The notes under the pieces are model-generated. The model was not told the DNA's origin and did not search any database. It saw only the letters and a program-made list of their open reading frames with translations. From positions 434,001 to 498,000 of the forward strand of contig ML978160.1 in NCBI GenBank assembly GCA_010015745.1: a DNA stretch of 64,000 bases. Reading direction: 5' to 3'. The translations under genes and the position numbers were made by a program. How positions within the stretch are numbered: position 1 is the stretch's first letter; every line of letters begins with the position of its first letter. Shown piece by piece: positions 45,311 to 55,783 of this stretch. The DNA is from Setomelanomma holmii. Taxonomy: Eukaryota > Ascomycota > Dothideomycetes > Pleosporales > Phaeosphaeriaceae.

Positions 45311-46947
45311 GGCATTCGACACGGCAGTGCGACGTGTTTGTCGCTACATAGCGTGGTGACAATTTCGTGCACTACCTCAGTCCTTACCAACGGGACCATG
45401 CTTTGCGCCCAAAGAGGCAGAAGTGTAATGCAAAGACCCGGATGCGCTCTGGGTCGTTCCACAAATGGTCCGACACAGGCGGGAGCAGACTAGCGATGAA
45501 AGCTCCGAAGGCGCTCAACGGGTGGCCTCTGCCTCCTTTCAAAGCGGCGTCTGTACTCGATGTGGTCGTGTTGCTTTCCCTTCATTGGACGATCCTCCAC
45601 ACATGCCCTCGAGTCACTTGCGCCATCGCACACGCAATGTGCGATCATCAGTCCACGCGTGTGGTTCGACCACACAAAACTCGTTGTTGCTGAGTCTCGA
45701 GACATTAGCATGGTGGCTTGCGGACGAGAAGGCGCCTCACGTGCTTGTGGCGCCCGATGCGTGCCGATGCGCCCTCCTCACGAGACTAGTGCGCGATACA
45801 CCAGCGCGTCTTCCGGCACTGATTGGAGGCAAACGCAGTGCGGCCCAGCTGTGATTCGGAGATTATATCGGAGGTTGAGGAAGGCAACTTGCCATGTTTC
45901 TGCTGCAGGTGCCAACATTACGAGGACTCGAACCTTAAAAGGTTCGCAAAGATTATGCATGTGAAGACGTACCCCAGCAAAGACGTACAGGAGGAAGGTC
46001 CCGTATGTGGGAATTCTGGTATGGGTAGTCAATCCGATCAGCGGTCGTGTGGGAGACAGAGTGGCAGATATTGTTCTTCATGTTACACGACCCAGATACA
46101 TGCACGTTACAGAGTACTGTACAGGAAGGCATCTTCCTGGCAGAGACTGTATAGCCGGAGTGCTACATAGGCGAACGCTAGGGTCCGCAGATGTGGGCGC
46201 GGAAGCAGGGACGCCCAGACCTGAGGCTGGCCCAGGTTAACTATCTTGTACATGGGGTGAAGTTCATCCAACAAGAGGACGCAAAGCTCTGCACACTGCG
46301 ACCCCTAAATGCTCCGAGGGACTGCGAAGCTGCTTTTTCCTTCACCGTGCCGTCTCCACGTTGGTTCCCGCTTCACTTACTTGCGAACGCAAACCCTGTG
46401 CGGTTCTCGTCAATCGCGCTTTCTTCGGTCGGGCCCCTGCACGCCTCGAGTACCATCATCCCTTCCCCTGCAGCACGCTCGGGCTGCCACGCTCCTTTTC
46501 CTCCCCGCGAACTTTCCCTAAGCAGCAGCACTCGGACGCCCTGAGTCCTGAAAACTTCCGTCCTGCACTGTCACTACAGCTTCGCCAGTGTCTCTCATTC
46601 AAACGTCATATTCACGCCTCACGCCTGGCGAGCAGACTTCAAGCTCGGTACCGCGTCTCCGCTGCATCCACCCACCCTCCCACGCGCTTGTGCCCGCTGC
46701 CAGGCCCGCCCCAGCTCGCACTGACGCAACACGCTTTGGGGCAGTCAGACATCGCTGTACGGCTGCTGGGATCCGGTCCCTGCACCACCATTTGAGTTTT
46801 GTTCGCGACGCCTGGAGACGTGTAACAGACATGGTTCCGCGTGTGTAGAGCCCCACGAAAAGAAAGGCTGTCGGGCGTGCAGCGCGTCCCCACCATCCTC
46901 AAAGTTTGTCCTAGCAATCGCACAGTCGCTGCTGGACAGTTGCCGCC
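45311..46947. other. 1.6-kb intergenic stretch upstream of the kinesin gene
   Basis: Overlapping GC-driven frames with no family motifs. The last 500 bp is pyrimidine-rich and probably promoter and 5' leader of the kinesin gene. A CGAACC/GGTTCG palindrome near 45929-45946 resembles a T-arm but no tRNA folds from it. Confidence 0.4.
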
Positions 46948-49838
46948 ATGTCGGGCACCACGCTTCCTCGCCCCTCGCGGCCCTCTATCGCGCCTCCAAC
47001 GGGGCCCTTGCCTTCGCTACCCGTAGCAAAAACACGTCACTCGAACATTGGCGTCGCGCAGCGCACGCCCTCCAGCTCGCTCCTTCCCAGCCCGGCGACA
47101 GCAAGTCGAGCAGTGTCATCGTCGGCACTACCCTACAAACCCGGCCCGAGACATGGAAACTCGCCCTCCGTGCCCACGTTGACCGCAGACGGCACATTAG
47201 TCGGCGCAACAACTCCAGGGAAGACGCTGCGGAAGACTGTTAGCATCGGGGCCTTTCCACAGCCACCCAGACATACCGGCAGGTCGAACCCAGGCAGCCC
47301 GCTGTCCACGAGCTCGACACCAGGCGGAGAGATGGTAGACCGCAGGCTCTCATCCGTATCAAAGGCCTCAGTGCCGTCCAGGAATAGCAGCTTGAAGAAG
47401 CCACGAACCTCCAACATTGGCGGCGCGAGGGGTTTGCTACCACGATCGCCTTTGTCTCCGCCCAGTCTCCTGAATGGCAGTGCAGACTCGGTGGCCGTCG
47501 ATACCAGTCATCTTAGTCTGCCCTCCCCACCGCAGAGCCGCAACTCATCTCCCCAAGGGTCCTACGCAACAAGTGCTACCACCTTTGAAGAAAATGACGA
47601 CGATACGAGAGGCCGCACAGATAGCAAGGGCAACTCGCTGCAGAAAGATGGCAAAGGCAACGTCCTTGTCAGCGTTCGAGTGCGCCCAGATGTTGGCGCG
47701 AAAGATAGCAAGCAAGAATTGGAGTGGGACGTCAACAACAAGAGGGCAATGATCTCATATAGAGGCAAGGACGCCGGAGATTACACCTATGGTGAGTAGC
47801 ACCGCTACGCAAGGCGATGGACCTGCAGCTGACACAAATCCTACTAGACAACGTCTTCGACACCCAAGACAACAACGCTCGCGTATACGATGCAGCTGCC
47901 AAGCGACTTGTGCGACGGGTTATGGAGGGCTACCATGGAACCGTGTTCGCCTACGGCATGACTGGAACCGGCAAGACATTCTCCATGCAAGGGACGGCCA
48001 CCAACCCTGGTGTCATTCCATTGGCCATCACCGACATTTTCTCGTACATTCGTGAGACGCCACATCGGGAGTTCCTCCTTCGCGTCAGCTATCTTGAAAT
48101 CTACAATGAAAAGATACATGATTTGCTAGCAGGACCGGTGGTCGGCATGAACGGCCAGGCCGGACCGCAAGAAGAGATCAAACTCCGCGAGGACAGCAAA
48201 CGTGGCGTTTATGCGACGCCACTGAAGGAAGAGATTGTGCAAAGTCCGACTCAGCTCCTCAGAGTCATTGCGCGTGGTGACAATGCTCGGCGAGTCGCTG
48301 GAACGCAGTTCAATGCACGAAGTTCTCGAAGTCATGCTGTGGTGCAGATCGTGGTGGAAAGCAGAGAACGCGCTCCAGCTCCAACAGGCAATTTGGCTAA
48401 CCAAAAGCGATCTGCAATCATACCCGGCGGTGTTCGGGTGTCGACACTCAGTCTGATCGATCTGGCAGGGTCTGAAAAGGCAGCCGATAACAAGGAGAGG
48501 CGGACGGAAGGATCGCACATCAATAAGAGCTTGCTCACTCTTGGTACAGTCATTGCTAATCTTTCCACCGACAAGGACAAGGCAGAAAAAGACAAAGGCA
48601 AGGGGGAGAAGCACCTGCCGTATCGAGACAGCAAACTCACCCGGCTGCTGCAACCCGCCCTTTCTGGAAACTCCCTAGTGAGCATTCTTTGCACTGTCCA
48701 GATTGGGGCCACCGGTAGTGCCGCGGCTGTGAATAGCCACACTGGTGAGACTCTGAACACTTTGAAGTTCGCCTCTCGTGCAAAGAACAATATCGTCAGC
48801 CATGCCAAGAAGGCAGACGAGTCTATGGGCGCTGGCGGTGACGCTGCAAGCAGGGCGCTTCTTGACCGGTATCGCCTGGAGATTCAAGATCTCAAGAAAC
48901 AGCTCGAAGACAGCAAGAACAAAGACACAAAAGAAGAGGAAGAAGATGAGTTGAAGCGCGACCTTGAAGAAGAGAAGACTCGTGAGATTGCGGACAAACA
49001 GCGCCACGAGGAACAAATGCTCGAGATGCAGCTAGCACGAACCGCTCTGAAGGAGCGCATCGAGCATTTGAACAGGCTGATATTGAGCTCCAAGAGTGTT
49101 GGGGTGAACAGTGGTCGATCATTCTCGCAAATGAGCTACCAGCGGACCTCAACTGTGGGACACCACATGGACATGAGACCATCATCACTCCGTTCGTCGG
49201 CAAGCCACGCGACCCTTGAAGTTCCTCAGCAGAACGCCCAAGCTGGCCTCGCAATGGACGGCTCCGAGGAAGATGACTCTGTAGGAGAGAATGGAGATGG
49301 CATGGCGACTCAAAGTGTGCAGATCCAGTCACTGCAAGCAGATCTTGCAGATAAGAACCGATACATCCAGACGCTGGAAAAACGATTGATGCATGCTCGG
49401 AGATCGAGCCACTCTCGTGTTTCCATGACTTTATCACACAAGCTCAGTGGAAGCGAGGACGGTGGACTGATCGCGACCATCGCGGAGAAAGATGCAGAGA
49501 TTCTCAACCTGCGGTCGCAACTGGAGGACAAGGAGCGAATGATCTCAGCTCTGACGTCAGCGCGAAAGAAGAGTGAGACTGCGCACGAGGTTGGCAGCGA
49601 CGGATCTCCTGGCAGCCGACGGACTTCATCGTACAACCGAAGCGAAAGCAGTAGCGTGAGCCTGATCGCCAAAGGACCGACCTCTCCCACAAGTCCGAAG
49701 CCCTTCCTACCTCTGCCCACGAACAACACAGGAAAGAACATCGAAGAGATGACACGGATGCTCGACGAAATGATTGGCACTAGAGTTGACAAGGCCGCAA
49801 GAAGAACGAGCCTCATGCCAGTCAGTGAGGGCCGGTAG
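46948..49838 (+). CDS. KIP2: KIP2/kinesin-7-type plus-end kinesin (944 aa, 2 exons)
   Basis: Microtubule motor related to yeast Kip2 and Aspergillus KipA, acting in plus-end transport and polarised growth. CDS is join(46948..47791, 47848..49838); the 56-nt intron (GTGAGT...CTAG) joins GDYTYD to NVFDTQDNNARVYD inside the motor. Residues 1-220 are a basic Ser/Pro-rich extension, which in Kip2 relatives helps bind microtubules. The motor (about 230-600) has P-loop GMTGTGKT (318-325), switch I NARSSRSH, switch II LIDLAGSEKA and the HINKSLLTLGTVI helix. Coiled-coil segments follow (LKKQLEDSKNKDTKEEEE..., and around QADLADKNRYIQTLEKRL), and the tail is Ser-rich. Confidence 0.93.
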
Positions 49839-51185
49839 CCCAGAGTATGGACAGGAACGCCGCGTCCGCATGTCGTACGAAAGAGACCCGATCAGCGCTG
49901 TACCACGCCACAAAAGCGAAACAACGAAGAGAACACGAAGATAATGTAATGAGGATGAGACTTGAGCGCGACGGAGCAGTACTTCATTTTCTCACTACAT
50001 GCGCAGGCAGCGCAAGGCGTTACCGGAATGGACAGGGAACCCGCACGATACAGGATCACTGGAACGCAGGGTAACTTGCTTTATTTATGTACCAACATCT
50101 AACCGCGGGGACAGCATCTACATTTCTTTTCTCATTTCCTTCTTCGAGACTTGCCGAGGGATGCATTTCGACCTGATACCCCGTATTCCTGCAAAGTTTC
50201 TTGTTTAGCGGCACCGTAGCTGTAGAGCTTCTATGTTAGGCCAAATGCCGAAAGTCGTGCTTACTGCAATGGGCAGCTATGCAGCTACGTTCATCTATAT
50301 CGTGACTATTTCATGCGAGGCTTATGTCACTTTGCCTCTATATGAAGCGCCGTCTAAAAGAATGACCTCTTGGTGGCTGCCATTGCCAAAGTGTTCGTGT
50401 CAGGCGTGTGCTAGCCCCGGATGGTGGGGCTCGCCGAGGCAAGCTAAGCTGAGCGCGGTTCGCTCGCTGGTCTATCTCGAGACTGTTACACAGACATGAA
50501 ACGACTAGGGCGGCCACGACAGCGTCTGAGATCCGCGTTTTTTGCTCCCGCGGGATCACGCATTCTCAACTCGGCTCTCCCTCCGGGGTTTGCCTTTCGA
50601 TGTCCTTCCTGGATGAGGGGGTGGGCCGTGACGCTAGAACGATCAGATCTCTCGCAACCGCAACTCTGGCTTGATGCTTCGATCCCGCAATTTTGACATC
50701 CCGTTTTCTTGCGCCTGGCTTCCTGGATCTGCTAGATGCCACGCTGCTCCCTGATGGAGATCATCTGTTCGTTTGCCTAGAGCGTGAAAATTCTTACGCT
50801 TTGAAGCACTTCCTGCGGCAGAGTTACTTGCTTGGACTGGTTTGCCGCTTGCTCCCTTCATCTGGCATGACTTCCTAGACGCGAGGCGCACACGGCAATC
50901 TTCGCATCCTCGGTTTCTTCTTCACTTCTATCATCTTTTTTGAGACGGTTGTCTCGTTGTTTCTCTTCGCTACTCTCCTTGACGGCACGGCATCTTGACG
51001 TTTGCCTCGTCCCTTCTTTTTCTTACGTTACGCAGCACCTGCAGGGACAGGTCATCATCGTCGGAGCTTCGTTCCCGGCCAGCGATAAGTCGATTTTACT
51101 GAAAGACCCGCATCTGCAATTGCCCGGTTTTGTCGATCAATCAAGCGAGGAACGACTTGCAATCCGGACGACCCGAACATTCGAC
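49839..51185. other. 1.3-kb intergenic stretch with probable 5' leader
   Basis: No supported gene. The reading frame of the next gene stays open from 50940 to its preferred start at 51186, so the boundary of 5' UTR and coding sequence is uncertain here. Confidence 0.4.
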
Positions 51186-53052
51186 ATGCTCGGTCAAGCG
51201 ACTCAGCAGCTCTCAAAGATGCATGCTAGACGGAATCCAAATCTGTCTATACAGTCGACGGCAGCTTATTCGCAGCTCAGTCCACCCCCACAATCGGCTA
51301 CGTCTGGGGCTTTTCTGTCGCCAACGGTAGCGTCCCGCCGTGGACTGCTATCTCGTTCTCCTCCGGCATCGCCAAGCCTTCCATCGCTCATCCCAAGACA
51401 TGGAAAGAAGCCGACCCAGCAGAGTCATTCTAGACTAATTAAGCGGGTTTTGATCAGTTGTTGCGGAGTAGCATTCATATTATGGCTTGTCCTTCGCCAG
51501 CTGTACTCCGATAAGCAGCAAACTGTGAGTTATACCGATGATGGGGAAGAGTGGGAGATGGCCTCAGGCAGCCAGTTACCCAAAGAACCCTCAACAGTTG
51601 CACTGCAAGATGCGAAAGGCAGGATGAGGTGGACTGTATCGATTCCGTCAGGTCTTGATTTCCCACTGAAACCGGCCCAATATCGCCATATATGTCAGCA
51701 GTCAATGGAGCTGGCAACATCATTGCGGCAAGAAGCGCAGTCGCAAAACATCGCTAAGCGGATGCTCAACTACTATCAACAAGATCAATACTACATCGAC
51801 GTACAGGAAGCAGAAGAGGAACTATTATTACCACCAACGAAGGCAGCCGGGCGACCCAAAGGCTTTGTGGAAGATGAATCAATTGTGGATGGATTCTCGA
51901 CAGCTGGACAGGAGGTCTGTGACAGGACCTTGACGTACGTCATGGAGACAGAAGACCCAGGCTTTGGTAACACTTTGATGCGTCTTTGGATGTCTTATGG
52001 TCTGGCAATGGCGGAGAAGCGTTCTTTCTTCATAGACGACACACGCTGGTAAGCTCATCTCCAAGTTCCTCGGTGTTGAGATGCTAATGTGTATCAGGCC
52101 CTACGGCAAATACTCCTCCTACTTCGCTCCCCCACCCTCTGCCGGTTGCCTGCCCCCTCCACCCTCACATATGGTACCCTGTCCGCATACCGCACGCCAC
52201 ATCGTAGTCTCTGGCGCGACCGTCAAATCGACCTTTGGCCATGCTTTCACAGAAGAATATGAGGACGCACGTAAGATGCGAGTCGACCGGCAACACAAGA
52301 TCTTCGGCCTCGTGCGCACTGGATACAAGGCCCTCTTCAAGCTCAAAGGCGATGACGCAAAATACGTCTTGAATCGCAGTCTTGAACTGTACGGCAAGAT
52401 CAAGGAACATGGAGGCATTAGCATTGGCCTGCACGTCCGCCATGGCGACAAACATCCTATGGAATACCAGTATCAGGAAGACTACATTCCATTGACGCGC
52501 TACGTCGACACTGCAAGAGACATCTACATCGACCTAGTCGAATCCAAGCAACCGAAGAAAGAGGAAAAGAGACATACATCGTCTCTGATGATCTTGGCCT
52601 CAGACGATCCGGTTGTATACACGTCTCCTGAAATTGGACTCAACAGCATGCGCGCTCAGGACCGGATTGTACTTGCCACCAAAGCTGCACTGGAAGCCTC
52701 GAACCCCGGCAAGAAGAACCCTTGGATCGATGAGATTACGGGCTGGGAAGGTGGATTCTATCGTGACGTGTTTTTCTCGCTTGGTCAGCCTGTTGCGAAT
52801 GCCAACGATATGACAAAGGCTCAGACGGAGGCATCCGAGCAGGCAATGAGTCTGAGGGAGTTGGTTGGACGGGCGTACTTGATGGATCTGGCAGTCTTGG
52901 GCAAGGCGGACACGGTGGTGTGCACCGTCAGTAGTGTGAGCTGCAGGTTGTTGGGTGTTATGCTGGGCTGGGATGCGGTGAGAGGAAAAGAGTCGGAGAA
53001 GAAGTGGAGGAACATTGACGGGGACTTTGACTGGAGAGGAATCATGTGGTAG
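51186..53052 (+). CDS. type II membrane GT23/FUT8-like fucosyltransferase-family protein (605 aa, 2 exons)
   Basis: CDS is join(51186..52048, 52098..53052); the 49-nt intron (GTAAGC...ATCAG, branch GCTAATG) restores DDTRW-PYGKYSSYF. A single hydrophobic helix, VLISCCGVAFILWLVL, follows a basic SRLIKR about 80 residues in: a type II signal anchor for the Golgi. The lumenal part has EDPGFGNTLMRLWMSYGLAM, like the GFGCQ region of FUT8, and GLHVRHGDKHPMEY, the HVRxxDK donor-binding motif of the GDP-fucose transferases. Late motifs are TVVCTVSSVSCRLLGVMLGWD. I chose the ATG at 51186; an in-frame ATG at 50940 would add 82 residues. The acceptor is unknown. Confidence 0.8.
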
Positions 53053-53254
53053 ATCGACTACACAAGCACCTACGTACAAGGTAGCTGAGTTGCTAAAAGT
53101 GACAACCATTCTTATGTTCAAGCCATGCCACTCATATATCGTACAGCACTCTAGAATATTCCCGCGACGCGATGAGTATTCACCCTGACCAGCATCTTCT
53201 TCAACGCCACGCAAATGCTTGCCAAATGTTCGCCAAACGCTTTACACTACAAAT

Positions 53255-53956
53255 TCACCTCTTCAGCCGACTCCCATCCAAATCCGCCAACCCAGCCCTC
53301 ACCATCCCCGGATTTTCCCTTAGCAATTGCACCACCCTCGCCTCAAACGCCCTAATCATAACCTCAGCAACCTTGTTCGCAACACCCCCACTCAACGCCG
53401 CATAAAACGGATTCGCAAACGCATACTCCAAACTCAGTGTCACGCCCGTCTTATCCGCGCCCAAATCCTCAATCTTCCATTTACTCCTCAAATGCCTCAA
53501 CAGCCCATTATCCCCGGCATTTCGCGCCGCAGCACCGGAGGACGATAGGTGGTGTTGAATCTCGTCCGCAGGAAGACTGGTTTCCGTGTCCCCGCCTACG
53601 CTCTCGACATACCGCCCGGGCACGCAGTATACGCGCGACACGAAGCTCTCGGTTATTCCGCCGAAGCCGCTGGCTAGTATGCCTTCGCTGGGCCAGCGGC
53701 GGTGGTATGTGGCGTCGGGCGCGGACCAGTGGGTTATGTCGCTGCGTTGGCAGTAGGGGAGGAAAGAGGCGTACGAGGGCACGTCGGCGATGATGGAGTA
53801 AATTGGGGCGCTGGGGTAGGGGAGGGTTCGGTGGGCGTTTAGGGTTTGGGGTGTGGAGGGGGCATCTGCGGCGAATGGGTTGGGGAGAAAGGTGCGCTTT
53901 TGGATGGTCGGGTGGTGGAGGCGGAGGAGTGGACGGGCGGATTTGAAGGTTGCCAT
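53255..53956 (-). CDS. COQ10: mitochondrial coenzyme Q-binding protein Coq10 (233 aa)
   Basis: START/polyketide-cyclase-like lipid-binding protein of the mitochondrial inner membrane that helps coenzyme Q function in respiration. The N-terminus MATFKSARPLLRLHHPTIQK is basic and hydroxylated, as in mitochondrial presequences. The START core follows: YPSAPIYSIIADVPSYASFLPYCQRS near the start of the domain, then GGITESFVSRV and a C-terminal LEYAFANPFYAALSG with amphipathic helix. An insertion around the VGGDTETSLPADEIQHH region is longer than in yeast. Start at 53956, since the upstream extension of the frame lacks presequence character. Intronless. Divergent to the m3C methyltransferase, 277 bp away. 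Confidence 0.93.
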   Translation of the reverse strand: MATFKSARPLLRLHHPTIQKRTFLPNPFAADAPSTPQTLNAHRTLPYPSAPIYSIIADVPSYASFLPYCQRSDITHWSAPDATYHRRWPSEGILASGFGGITESFVSRVYCVPGRYVESVGGDTETSLPADEIQHHLSSSGAAARNAGDNGLLRHLRSKWKIEDLGADKTGVTLSLEYAFANPFYAALSGGVANKVAEVMIRAFEARVVQLLRENPGMVRAGLADLDGSRLKR

Positions 53957-54233
53957 GGGTAGGCGGTGAGATTGGCGAAGGTGAGAGTCAATGATTGTCA
54001 CCTTGGTATCATGTTTGAAGTTCAATTGAAGCAGGAAAACGACCATCCCAAGGTCATCGATTCATTTTGGCGCTAAGTCGTGCGGCTCAATGATCTCATG
54101 TCAGGGACCGCGGCAGGCCCTCCGATTCTTGGGTTAAATTTAGTTCTTTCTCGACCATCGATAATCGAAATTTCCCCCTCCATTTCACAATTTCCCCACA
54201 CCCTGAATCTTTGTATTCCACAAGCTGTAAATC
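53957..54233. promoter_or_regulatory. shared COQ10/TRM140 divergent promoter
   Basis: The 277 bp between the two start codons must hold both core promoters. The COQ10 frame remains open for 30 codons into it, but the predicted residues lack presequence character. Confidence 0.45.
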
Positions 54234-55640
54234 ATGGCTGAGGACTCGAGCAATGTCAGAACGACAAGTCCCGACCAAAACGGCGAACCACGCTTCCAAA
54301 CAGACAATACCGTCTCCAAGAAACCCCAGCCAAAACAACAACTCTCCAAGTCTATGGAGCACATGCGCTTCGCCGTAACCGTAAACCCAGTCCCACACAC
54401 ATCAACACCCACACCACCATCACCCTCACAACCCACCCAAACACCCGCCGAAAACGACGCATACGGTGTCCCCGCGTCCTTCGCCCCCGTCCGCGCACCC
54501 TCATCCCGCTCCCACGACCCGACCAACAATCAAAAGCGCAGCGACCCCTTCGCCTTTGGCTCGCGGTACCTCGAAGAAGGCGACAACATCTTCGAATTCA
54601 ACGCATGGGACCACGTCAGCGTCGACGACACCTACAAAGCCTTTTCCGAAGAACAATACTCGCGGCAACGACAAGATCCCGTCTCAGATTTTGATCGTAA
54701 AAGGTTTAATGACAACCCCGAGAAATGGTGGAACGTGTTCTACAAGAACAACAAGACGAATTTCTTCAAGAACCGCAAATGGCTGGCCCAGGAATTCCCT
54801 ATCCTAAGCGAAGTCGGTAAACCCGATGCCCCGCCCGCTGTGCTCTTAGAAGTCGGAGCCGGAGCGGGGAATAGCGCGTTTCCTATACTCCAGAGTAGTC
54901 AGAACCCCAAGCTTAAGATCCACGCGTGCGACTTTTCGAAAAAAGCTGTCGAGCTTATACGCAGTCACGAACTGTACAACCCCGAATTCATCCAGGCGGA
55001 TGTATGGGATGTCGCGTCCGCACCCGACTCGGAAAACGCTGGCCTTCCACCAGGCCTGACAGAAAACAGCGTCGACGTAGTCCTCATGATCTTCATCTTC
55101 TCCGCGCTCAATCCGCGACAATGGGACCAAGCAGTGCGCAACATATGGCGCGTGCTCAAACCCGGTGGACAAGTGCTTTTCAGGGATTATGGGAGGGGTG
55201 ATTTGGCGCAGGTGCGGTTCAAAAAGGGTCGGTGGATGGAGGCGAATTTTTATGTTAGGGGCGATGGGACGAGGGTGTATTTCTTTGAGCAGGAGGAGTT
55301 GGAGAATATATGGGGTGGCAAACCACTGCCTTCCAAAACCAAGAATGAGGAAGTGGAAGAGAGGAATGATGCAGATGGCGAATTGGCCGAGAAGACAGAG
55401 GAGCTAGATTTGAACGATTCAACGGAGCTACCAAGTACACAAGGCCCACGCCCGGCTTTCGAAGTAGCACATATTGGCGTCGACAGACGGATGCTGGTCA
55501 ACAGGCAGAGAAGACTCAAGATGTATCGGTGCTGGATGCAGGCTGTTTTCCGCAAGGCGGGAGATGACAGCCAGGTTGCGACAAGTACGCTGCGGCAAGA
55601 CAAGCAGGGCGAAGGCGAAGAAGCTGCAGAGGAGGACTGA
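54234..55640 (+). CDS. TRM140: tRNA m3C32 methyltransferase, Trm140/METTL2 type (468 aa)
   Basis: SAM-dependent enzyme that makes 3-methylcytidine at position 32 of tRNA-Thr/Ser. Intronless. About 100 disordered Pro/Ser/Thr residues precede the conserved domain: SDPFAFGSRYLEEGDNIFEFNAWDH, then the family hallmark NPEKWWNVFYKNNKTNFFKNRKWL. SAM motif I is LLEVGAGAGNSAFP, followed by HACDFSKKAVELI, DVVLMIFIFSALNP and LKPGGQVLFRDYGRGDLAQ. C-terminal elements RVYFFEQEEL and RRLKMYRCWMQAVFRK close it. No actin-binding N-terminal region or internal frameshift of the S. cerevisiae ABP140 kind is seen. Tail to tail with IRE1, 143 bp apart. Confidence 0.93.
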   Translation: MAEDSSNVRTTSPDQNGEPRFQTDNTVSKKPQPKQQLSKSMEHMRFAVTVNPVPHTSTPTPPSPSQPTQTPAENDAYGVPASFAPVRAPSSRSHDPTNNQKRSDPFAFGSRYLEEGDNIFEFNAWDHVSVDDTYKAFSEEQYSRQRQDPVSDFDRKRFNDNPEKWWNVFYKNNKTNFFKNRKWLAQEFPILSEVGKPDAPPAVLLEVGAGAGNSAFPILQSSQNPKLKIHACDFSKKAVELIRSHELYNPEFIQADVWDVASAPDSENAGLPPGLTENSVDVVLMIFIFSALNPRQWDQAVRNIWRVLKPGGQVLFRDYGRGDLAQVRFKKGRWMEANFYVRGDGTRVYFFEQEELENIWGGKPLPSKTKNEEVEERNDADGELAEKTEELDLNDSTELPSTQGPRPAFEVAHIGVDRRMLVNRQRRLKMYRCWMQAVFRKAGDDSQVATSTLRQDKQGEGEEAAEED

Positions 55641-55783
55641 GTCGCTCTTGTGAGGATTAAACTTGAATGATACCCATTTCACACACGCACTATCATGGAA
55701 AGCAAGAATGCGTCGTGGATCCATATATTCCAGACGCTCAAACGCCGGCGCCTATGCTAATATTACGCTCCACTTCCATCCTA

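Noticed and set aside
45900..45950. tRNA-like T-arm (GGTTCGAGTCC on the minus strand)
   Set aside because: The stem has a mismatch, and no A-box, D-arm or acceptor stem can be found at the right distance.
46361..46795. 144-codon plus-strand frame ahead of the kinesin
   Set aside because: Composition is Pro/Arg/Ser from pyrimidine-rich leader DNA, with no motif. Most likely kinesin promoter or 5' UTR.
50940..51185. Upstream 82-residue extension of the GT23-like protein
   Set aside because: The frame is open, but the sequence has no transmembrane-protein logic and looks like translated leader; kept only as an alternative start.
54234..55640. Programmed frameshift, as in S. cerevisiae ABP140
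   Set aside because: The whole methyltransferase is in one uninterrupted frame with its own ATG, so no frameshift is needed.
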